From contig CM043958.1 of NCBI GenBank assembly GCA_014529385.2, forward strand, positions 154,377,293 through 154,441,292: a stretch of DNA of 64,000 nucleotides, given 5' to 3'. The notes beneath the pieces are model-generated. The model made no database searches. It worked only from the letters and a program-made list of their open reading frames with translations, and was not told where the DNA came from. Position numbers and translations under genes: made by a program. The DNA comes from Adiantum capillus-veneris. Lineage: Eukaryota > Streptophyta > Polypodiopsida > Polypodiales > Pteridaceae. Positions 56,215 through 64,000 of this stretch are shown here, one piece after another (position 1 is the first letter of the stretch; each line of letters opens with the position of its first letter).

Positions 56215-56700
56215 TTATGATGACGCACACGACATCAATTTGTTAACAAAGTCTATGGATGTGTTATATGATACACAAGAGACTCTATGTTTACAAAGTT
56301 TGTTGTCAAACAAATTTCTAGTCAGTGGTGAAGTGTCAATAAGCGGATCTTGGATTTTGGTGCATCTCTTCATGTGACCCCACACAAGGAGTGGTTTACT
56401 CATTATAAAGAGATTGTTGGTTCCGTCACATTGCTATGCTTGTGACATAGTTGGCATTGGTGACATTACTATGGTTTTGTTGAATGACACTAGATTTGTC
56501 ATTCACAATGTTCGTCATGTGCCATGTTTGACTCACAATTTGATTTCAGTTGGCAAGACTTGATGATTTGGGTTATAAAGTCGCTTTCTGTCAGTAATCC
56601 TCACATATATCCGAAGGCAACTTGTTGCTTGCTAGTGGTTCTAAAGTTCTCTCTTTGTATCCTCTTTATGTGTCTAACAAAAACAATGTTCTTTTGGTAA
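56215..56700 (+). pseudogene. Copia element protease remnant
   Basis: ILDFGASLHVTPHKEWF (about 56348-56400) is the copia protease signature WILDSGAS.H.T with DFGA in place of DSGA. VRHVPCLTHNLISV-like sequence follows (56510-56560). Loss of the catalytic triplet residue and several frameshifts make it inactive. Confidence 0.65.
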
Positions 56701-56869
56701 TCAACTTGCCAAATGTGGCTTTGTAGCGACATAGATATTTGGGACATATGTCCAAAAAAGGAATAAAAAATCTTTCTTGTTTGGACTATTTTCTTGGTTT
56801 ATCTTTGTTTTTTGAATTTTCATTTTTGTGAGCATTGTCATTATGGGAAGCAAACACGTGCTCCTTGTA

Positions 56870-57460
56870 ATATGTCATTTTGAGCAAAAGAGGAGACCCT
56901 TAGAGCTTGTACATAGTGATATATGCGGCCTCATGCTGACTCCGTCCCTTGGTCGCTCATCTTATTTTTTGATATTCATAGATGACGCAACACACAAAGT
57001 TTGGGCTTATGCATTAAAGTTGAAGGATGAGACGTTCTCTTGCTTTAAGAGATTCTTGTCAAGTGTTGAAACTCAGTTTGGTAAGAAGCTAAAGGCTTTA
57101 TGCTTAGACAATGGTGGAGAATACATATGTAAAGAGTTTGCTAACTTTTTCACAAGAAGAGGAATTAAGCATGAGTTCACTGTTCCTTATACCCCAGCTT
57201 AAGACGGTGTTGGTGAGAGAATGAGCAAGACGATTCAAGATAGATTCATGTATATGCTATCTATGCAAACTTGATACAAGGTTTTGCAAAAGTGCTTTAC
57301 ACAACAGTTTATTTGATCAATAGATCACCACATGCATCATTGCAATTTCATGTGCCTGAGGAGTTATGGTTAGGACATAAGTTATTGTATGACAAACTCA
57401 GGACATTTGGCTGTGAAGCTTATGCACATGTACCTAAGGATTTTCATTTCTAAGCTAGAT
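56870..57460 (+). pseudogene. Copia element integrase core
   Basis: RRPLELVHSDICG (first catalytic Asp), FLIFIDDATHKVWAY, LKALCLDNGGEY (second Asp) and GIKHEFTVPYTPA then TAA where a Gln is expected. The segment GVGERM follows (catalytic Glu). INRSPHASLQF and LRTFGCEAYAHVPK continue to 57450. The integrase-before-RT order identifies Ty1/copia rather than gypsy. Confidence 0.85.
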
Positions 57461-57839
57461 CCAAAATCTTGAGAATGCATCTTTATTGGCTATGGATGGT
57501 CAGTTTGGCTATCATTTGTGGGTCCAAAGAGTTGATATGTTATCCATAGCAGGACTAAGATGCATAGATAGCTAGTAAAAGAGGTTGAATTCTGAAAGGT
57601 CACATTCTCTGATGTAACACCTCCTATACAGACAGCTCAAGAGCATACTGTTCCACAAGTGAGCGCTCTAGATGATAGAGCTACTAAGCAAGCTAATACT
57701 AGTCTGCTAAGAAACTCTAAGAGAGCCTTGCATCCGCTATAGTTGTTCATTCCTGACGTGGATTTTGTGTTTCGCTTATAGATAGAGGCTCACCTTCTTA
57801 CTACAAAAAGGACAACTAGCCAAGGATAATATTCAGTGG

Positions 57840-58325
57840 AAACTTGCAATGAAAAGTGAGCTATCAAGCATCAAAAAGAACATTACTTGGGATTTGGCTC
57901 CATTGTCAAAAGGTAAGAAAGCATTGCCTCATAAATGGGTCTATAAATGTTGGAACATACAAAGCTCGGTTAGTAGCTAAAGGATTCAAGAAAGAATATA
58001 ACATAGATTTTGAGGAAATCTTTTCTTCAGTGGTCAAGATGGAGATGCTAATATTTTTGCTTGGATTAGTTGCTACACAGTGGACTTGGAGCTAGTTCAC
58101 ATAACATATTTCTTACATGGCAATCTTGATGAGGAAATTTTTATGCAGCAACTTGAAGGGCTTGTGCAAAAAGGCAAGGAACATTTGGTGCGCCGAATAA
58201 AGAAGAGTCTTTATGGTCTAAAGCAAGTACCCAGGCAGTGGTATCATAAGTTTGATGCTTTTATGAAGTCCCAAGCATTTTCCCGTAGTATTGAGGATCC
58301 GTGTCTTTATGTGAAAATACCATAG
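57840..58325 (+). pseudogene. Copia element reverse transcriptase
   Basis: GTYKARLVAKGFKKEYNIDFEEIFSSVV, then YFLHGNLDEEIFMQQLEG and KKSLYGLKQVPRQWYHKFD, IEDPCLYVK. After QLIVLI the sequence jumps to LGMHIT at ~58365. The segment with the catalytic YVDD and the following palm/thumb part is deleted. Confidence 0.85.
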
Positions 58326-58459
58326 AATGGACAACTAATTGTGTTGATTTGGGTGATGTTAATCATATTTTGGGTATGCACATTACTTGAGATTGTAAGA
58401 ACAAATTGTTATACATGTTTCAGAAAGAGTATGTGCAAAAATTGTTGATCATTTCAATA

Positions 58460-59503
58460 TGCAGAAGGGGAAGTCAGTGACTATTCCATTGCTTGCATAT
58501 TTGAAACTCGGCAAGAATTATTGTCCCAAATCTGTTGAGAAAAAGGCCGCAATGGCTAAGGTTCCTTATGCTTTAGTTTGTGGCACCCTCATGTATGCCA
58601 AGGTGGCTACAAGACCTGACATTGCATATGTAGTGGGAGTTGTGAGCAGGTATATGTCCAATCCGGGAAAGAATCATTGGGATGCTTTCAAATTGATTCT
58701 CAGATACTTGAGTGGCACATCGGAGAGACAATTATGTGATGATCGTGAAGAGTTATCCATTTGGGGATATGCTGACAATGATTATGCATGATGTGTTGAC
58801 AATTGTAAATCAATGACTCGTTGGATCTACACTTTTGCTAGTTCTGTTATTTCTTGGAGATCCGTTCTTCAAGACTTACTACATCAATTTCCACTAAAGA
58901 GTCATAATATGTCACTTTGAGTGAAGCATGCAAAGAAGCTATATGGCTTACTCGTCTAGTGGGAGATCTTTGACTAGAGCAAAATATACTAGTTCTTCAT
59001 TGTGACAGTTAGAGTGCTATTCCCTTGGCTAAGAAACTGTTGTTTTATGCAAGGATAAAACACATTGATGCACGTTATCACTTCAGTCATATTTTTCCTG
59101 GTAGCAAACAAGAAGTTAGATACATACATTAGAGAACACAGTGGATGTGTATCACCTACTTCAGTCATATTTTTCCTGGTAGCAAACAAGAAGTTAGATA
59201 CATACATTAGTGATACACAGTGGATGTGTATCACTAAAGAGTCATAATATGTCACTTTGAGTGAAGCATGCAAAGAAGCTATATGGCTTACTCGTCTAGT
59301 GGGAGATCTTTGACTAGAGCAAAATATACTAGTTCTTCATTGTGACAGTTAGAGTGCTATTCCCTTGGCTAAGAAACTGTTGTTTTATGCAAGGATAAAA
59401 CACATTGATGCACGTTATCACTTCAGTCATATTTTTCCTGGTAGCAAACAAGAAGTTAGATACATACATTAGAGAACACAGTGGATGTGTATCACCTACT
59501 TCC
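58460..59503 (+). pseudogene. Copia element RNase H region with 340-bp duplication
   Basis: VPYALVCGTLMYAKVATRPDIAYVVGVVSRYMSNPGKNHW, LRYLSGTSE and YADNDYA (Asp of RNase H), then degenerate YVTLSEACKEAIW, IPLAKKLLFYARIKHIDARYHF. The last part (58893-59160) is repeated at 59233-59503, 340 bp apart, and a 75-bp piece is repeated a third time in between. Confidence 0.8.
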
Positions 59504-59529
59504 TTGCTAGTGAGCGGGGATAACAAAGT

Positions 59530-59543
59530 CTATAGGGGGAGGG
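59530..59543 (+). other. Polypurine tract of copia element
   Basis: TATAGGGGGAGGG directly before TGTAAGGTTCCC, the presumed LTR start. Confidence 0.7.
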
Positions 59544-60100
59544 TGTAAGGTTCCCAACCCAAAGATTGGGAAAACTTGATAGTTACTCGTTCCTTTTTTT
59601 CTTAGGTTCCATTGAAGACACTTTACTCCAACCTAGAGAAGCAAGGATATGAGCAATAGAAGTGAGGGAAGCCTCCATCCTTCATGGTCATGGATGCCAA
59701 GGTCCTACACCACAAGCCAAGTCGATAACCCAAAGGTTATGATAGGAGCTAAATCCTATCACATCTAGATTAAACTCTCTACATACTTAGGATCTATAGT
59801 TGATTCCTTTTTCCCCTCTTTTAAGAAGCACGACCACCACCCATAAACTTCTAGATGGTGAGAGACTTAACCTTAATTAAGAGCTAGTCTTGTGAAAAGT
59901 ACATGACTAATTGAGTCCATCAATCCATACACATAGTTCCACGATATTAGTCTCCGACTTGCCACCCTGCACTCACCCACTCTTTTTTGTTTTTTAATTA
60001 CTACATTGTAGTTCCACGATATTAGTCTCCCACTTGCCACCCTGCACTCACCCACTCTTTTTTGTTTTTTAATTACTACTACATTGTTTTTTATATACGA
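59544..60100 (+). repeat. Copia 3' LTR, right end not defined
   Basis: Starts TGTAAGGTTCCCAACC after the polypurine tract. The right end is not resolvable without the 5' copy. It contains a 75-bp tandem repeat (TAGTTCCACGATATTAGTCT at 59934 and 60009). Confidence 0.5.
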
Positions 60101-61110
60101 TGAGGGTTCCTTTATAAATTTTCACCACATTTTCATTCCTAGAGCCTTGCAAACATCACCCATGCAATTGCTTCTCAAATATGTTCTCATGAAGACAATC
60201 CCATCCTTTAACCAAATGAAATATCCATTGTTATGAGCTTTCCACTACCCGTAGAATTTCTCTTTTTAACCAGTAGCCTATACAAAGGTTTTATTGTTTT
60301 GTTAACTGATGAAGCTATCAATATCTTTCCCTTTTGCTAGTCACTAGGGGCACTCACTCGCGGTGAGATACAAGGTCTGCTTACCACAACTTATTCTCCG
60401 CTAACCATGATATGTCCTCGCTAATCACGAGTTCTATCTAGGCCTTATCAGTAACTTCCTTTTCAAGGGATGGCTTTTAGTAGTGATAAAATAGGTTTGC
60501 CTTATGTTAAAACACCTTTTCAACTTGATTTAAAAAATAGATGCTTGTCTCTCATGATGATAATCTATTTCTTGATCATTTTTGGGATATTCCAAGTTTC
60601 CCATAATAAGGTCAAATTTAGTATGAGCAATGAAAAAACTAAGAATTCGACTCACTAAGACAGGTGTGGATGCAACAACAACATGTAGTTGAGAGTGACC
60701 ATCATCAACTTTATTCACCATTGACATAGGTTGAGGGTTCACTGGAGCTTCAAGCACGTTGTTGGAACTTCACATTCTTCCTTGGTAGGACCATCTCTCA
60801 CACAGTACACAAAAAATGCAAAAGGATATTGTACTAGAATCAATCAAAATCACTTTGGATCTTGATTGCAACAAGGAGGTCCACAAATACAAACCTCAAA
60901 AGATATATGACTCTAGTGTGAGGTTTATGCATCTATATATCTAAAAATACATCTTACCCCATGCACAACCACAAGTAGAATGGAAACCATGCTTCACATG
61001 TCACTTTCAAGTGATTGGAAAGGGGAAAATTAAGGAGGAATAGTTATATCATGGAGGGTGAAAAGTGAATAAAATCCAACAAAAATGAGGGATTCTATTC
61101 TGTAATTACC
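60101..61110. other. Stretch without recognised gene
   Basis: AT-rich, no coding remnant; may include the end of the copia LTR. Confidence 0.35.
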
Positions 61111-61129
61111 CCCCCCCCCCCGTTCTCTC

Positions 61130-61191
<62 letters not shown>

Positions 61192-61220
61192 CACACACAC
61201 ACACACATGTGTATATATAT

Positions 61221-61271
<51 letters not shown>
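61110..61271. repeat. Compound poly-C/(TA)/(TG)/(CA)/(CT) microsatellite
   Basis: C11, CTCTCT, ATATAT, (TG)17, TATATA, (CA)n, then (CT)22 in succession. Confidence 0.92.
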
Positions 61272-61274
<3 letters not shown>

Positions 61275-61391
61275 TTAGAGAAAAACCGGGCTCCTATGTA
61301 TTTTAAACGGTTGAAATTGTAAAATCTTGGTTAGATTTTGAGCTTACCTTTAAGAAAATTGGGAAATTTAGGCACGTTTTAGTGTAATTAC

Positions 61392-61550
61392 CTCCAAAGG
61401 GTGTTGTCCTAGTGGTTAAGGTGAGGGCCTTTAGGCACACCCACTATGGTTCAACCCCTGCGGACATGAGGTGTGGGTGAGTAGGCACAATCCTCTAAAC
61501 TAGCTCATGCAAGCGAATCGGCAAAAAGAAAACCGGAAAATTTACACAAA
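61392..61550 (+). mobile_element. tRNA-derived SINE with 14-bp target duplication
   Basis: Flanked by TTTAGTGTAATTAC at 61378-61391 and 61551-61564. Within 159 bp it has a Pol III A box (TTGTCCTAGTGGTTAAGG, 61404-61421) and a B box GGTTCAACCCC (61448-61458). A short non-tRNA tail ends AAATTTACACAAA. The long TSD, Pol III boxes at the 5' end and AT-rich 3' end are the SINE criteria. Confidence 0.75.
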
Positions 61551-61564
61551 TTTAGTGTAATTAC

Positions 61565-62608
61565 TGGCAAAAGCTTCAATATTTGACCTTAACACCGGGA
61601 AAATTTTAAGTTCACCCTTATTTTCACCACTTAGGAAAAATGTATTTTTCGAGCATAAACAATTGGTGTGTGTGAAAAGGACGTACGCATAAACAGACAA
61701 ATGAAGACATGTATACACGTCCGCCCACACTCCACACTCCATGTGTGAATGTGAAGGGAATCATAGTTGCAAGTCAAAATACTGAGCTAGATTCTTTTCA
61801 CATGAGGAAATATCTTGAAAAAAAAGGGCAGTTAATTGTAATAGCTGTAACCGTATATGCCATTAATCGATAATGCAATGATTGGTCTGCTTAAGCTATA
61901 TGACTGATTATAATTTTTGTGACGGTGCCCACTTAGGGCGTGTCCGCACGGCTGGGGTAGATCCCCTGCCGCTCGTAAGCAATTTTGGCATTTTATGCTT
62001 AACGGCTTTTGCACGTGAAATATCCAATGATGTACGAAGCACGGGTAGGAGACTGGGTTTGCCCACTCTACCAATTTCGGCAGAGTTGGGTTTTGCAAGC
62101 TTCGTTTGCTGACACTTGCAGGCAAGGGTAGCACGACACCCCTGCGAAACTGCTCTTACCTAATCTAGATAGAAGTTTAGGAGAGCAAGAAGTGTGATGG
62201 CTTTTTGGCAATTGCACGAAATGGCAAATTAGAATATATTGTTCGATGCCTTTGCCATGCATGGTGATGGAGCTTTAGGTAAGCGCATGTGTTTATAAAT
62301 TTCCCTTCAAGGTTAGGCATTGGAGGGCAAGCCCTCCATTTGCTGTACTTTCTCAGGCAGAATGTCTACTTGCAATCAACGGATGGCCACCACGTCAAGC
62401 ACGTGTAATTTGTGTAAGTGACAAGCCAATCATACCACTACAAGTCAGCACACAGAATGCTGCGAACTGCAGACAACTAAGCGTCAAGAATATTAGCACT
62501 GCAAGGCAATCATGGCTGTCCACATTAGCTCACGGAATTGAGGATTGCATGTGTTGTCTGCAGCATTGATTGCGTTAACTGGTCCTCCTCCCCTTGACCT
62601 TGAAGGCC
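61565..62608. other. Stretch without recognised gene
   Basis: Low-copy-looking sequence; no ORF with recognisable content. Confidence 0.35.
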
Positions 62609-62723
62609 GGGAATGGTCCCCTGCTAACCATTCCTTGTTTTTAGGGCTCCCGCCATGGCTCCCGGCTCTGCGTCGACGATCGCCGCTCTGAAAACAGGGA
62701 ATGGTCAGTATCGGACCATTCCC
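62609..62723. mobile_element. 115-bp MITE-like inverted repeat
   Basis: 35-bp arms GGGAATGGTCC...TTGTTTTTA (62609-62643) and its near-complement (62689-62723) around a 45-bp GC-rich centre. Each arm also contains its own small inverted repeat (GGAATGG/CCATTCC). No TSD recognised. Confidence 0.6.
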
Positions 62724-62925
62724 TACACCTTCTTCTACCTCTACTCTACATGCATGAACCTCTTGCTTGATCACGCCACCCTGCACAATCAGTACAACAT
62801 TATCAATATTACGATGATGATGGGGAAAAGTGAAGTCAGCTCATTTCAAATACGTGTTGGCCGGTTCGGATCTTGTCACTGGACACACACATTTACCGCC
62901 TTGCCAGTTACCACCCCCCCATCCC

Positions 62926-63349
62926 CCTCAGGACTAAGTGGCACGGCCATGGGAGGGTGGGATCTACGACGGGGGCATTGTGGGCCGTAGATTCCAGTGG
63001 CGACGTCAAAAGTAAATTAGAGTACCTTACATTACTTTAAAAAGTACCTTAAAAAGTAATGTAGGGTACCCTAATTTACTTTCGACGTCCGTCCCTAATT
63101 TACATGTTTTAAATAAATTAGGGCTCCCATGTTTCACAACGCACACATGGCGTAGTGGTTAAGATAGACGTCTCTCATGCGTGAGATCTCCGGTTCAAAT
63201 CCGACGTACTGCCGAAATGTGGGTACCCTAAATTACTTTTTACCTTAAATTACTAAAGTAATCTAAAGTACCCACATTTGGGATCTACGACCCACAATGC
63301 CCCCTCCGTAGATCCCACCCTCCCATGCCCGTGCCACTTAGTCCTGAGG
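62926..63349. mobile_element. Foldback element with nested hairpins and tRNA-like core
   Basis: Outer 70-bp inverted repeats (62926-62995 and 63280-63349) match except at a few positions. Inside are a ~38-bp hairpin (63001-63089), a 25-bp hairpin (arms 63215-63239 and 63255-63279) and, between them, a tRNA-like segment. That segment has a consensus A box TGGCGTAGTGGT (63148-63159) and a perfect B box GGTTCAAATCC (63192-63202). No ORF. A full tRNA cloverleaf cannot be drawn because the anticodon loop is too small. Confidence 0.7.
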
Positions 63350-64000
63350 CCCGAAACCCCCCCCCCTCCCGGTCACGTACAAGTGGGCTCTGGTGCCCAC
63401 TTGCAGTGTGACATGCTCCTGACGGTGGCGCCATCCACAATATTCCGAGGGCTAGGAGTTTTCATCAACATGCAGAGGGAAAGAAAGAGTCTGTGTGCCC
63501 GACCTTTGCAAGGGATTTCTCGTGCTTTGGACTCCCCTGTGATTCATATGGGAGCTTGCCATCCTTCCGAGGTGACAAGAAGAGCAGCGGAACTGTGTTT
63601 GCAAAGTCACTCGTGTTCATCCAAAGGGAGGATGAGGGGAAGCAACAGCGAAAATGTGGTTGCAAAGATTTCCAGAGGCTAGTAGTGGTGGCGAAGTGTC
63701 AGGCTGTTGGTAAGAATGGCTTAAAAGCGGAGGAAATTCATGGAGAGATTTTACCTGTCCCGCAAGAAACCATCTCTGTGTGGGCATCCCGGGTTCTAAC
63801 TCTAAACTAGAGGCTTTACAAGGCAAGGAGATTGCAGAGGATCAAACTAGCGTTGAAGAAGAGGACATCTTTGAAGCAGAACCACCCCCAACAAATGCGC
63901 TTTTACTCATGTCAAGCAAAGTAGCATCTGCGAGTCTTGGTGCCTCCCCCTTCCATTAAAATCACCTTGATGCGTAGCACCTCTAGTGCACCTGTACATT
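63350..64000 (+). other. Unassigned stretch with coding-like frames
   Basis: Two overlapping plus-strand frames are open. One runs to 63810 (FRGDKKSSGTVFAKSLVF, CGCKDFQRLVVVAKCQAVG). The other (to 63957) has an acidic C-terminus (TSVEEEDIFEAEPPPTNALL). A strong donor-like G/GTAAGA occurs at 63711-63716 inside the first. This may be an exon of an unknown host gene or decayed mobile sequence; I recognise no domain. Confidence 0.25.

Noticed and set aside
63141-63212. A tRNA gene
   Set aside because: A and B boxes are good, but the anticodon stem closes on a four-base loop, acceptor stems do not pair, and it is embedded in a foldback element.

Overview
The window is nuclear DNA of a land plant with a large, repeat-packed genome. 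The evidence is mixed plant-type Ty3/gypsy and Ty1/copia elements, a tRNA-derived SINE, (CCCTAAA)/(TTAGGG)-like tracts, long microsatellites, and a host gene with a very long intron. A fern, lycophyte or gymnosperm would fit, but the sequence alone does not decide this. There are no bacterial, organellar or CRISPR signatures.

The one recognisable host gene is on the minus strand. Three exons encode the N-terminus of an actin-related protein 2 (ARP2, Arp2/3 complex): exon 1 at 52496-52567, exon 2 at 21552-21662 and exon 3 at 20990-21124. The reading frames join in phase 0 at consensus splice sites. Intron 1 would be 30,833 bp and consists mostly of nested retrotransposons. The remaining ~300 codons were not found, so they lie to the left of the window behind another repeat nest, or the gene is broken.

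Layout from left to right. 24-4512: complete non-autonomous LTR element A1 with a 5-bp target duplication. 4580-5250: G-rich minisatellite. ~5900-12464: a decayed gypsy element without chromodomain (G) with its 5' LTR. 12465-14241: the 5' part of a chromovirus-like element (D1), inserted in an older relative (D2, to 18805). D2 also carries a GGAACG-rich insertion and a solo LTR of family E. 20990-21662: ARP2 exons 3 and 2. 21718-23960: tandem repeats, a gag fragment, microsatellites and a TIR element with a tRNA-like core. 24387-33791: a complete degenerate chromovirus E with TSD, whose left LTR holds a solo LTR of family F. ~33797-49921: an older element B (minus), interrupted by a solo LTR of family A, chromovirus D3 (itself carrying a solo LTR of family C), and the complete gag-protease-only element C. 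49922-50967: an LTR C-like fragment and the 5' LTR of family H. 52496-53203: ARP2 exon 1 and a 5'-truncated LINE. 55.6-60.1 kb: a decayed copia element. 61.4-63.35 kb: a SINE, a MITE and a foldback element with a tRNA-like core.

Target-site duplications give a relative insertion order. E went into older LTR B sequence; C went into the other LTR B copy; F went into E; solo C went into D3; solo E went into D2. Four otherwise different LTR families (C, D, E and weakly H) share one short motif at the likely R/polyadenylation position. This is the most systematic unexplained regulatory signal here. No retroelement has a fully open gag-pol, so all coding entries except the ARP2 exons are treated as pseudogenes.
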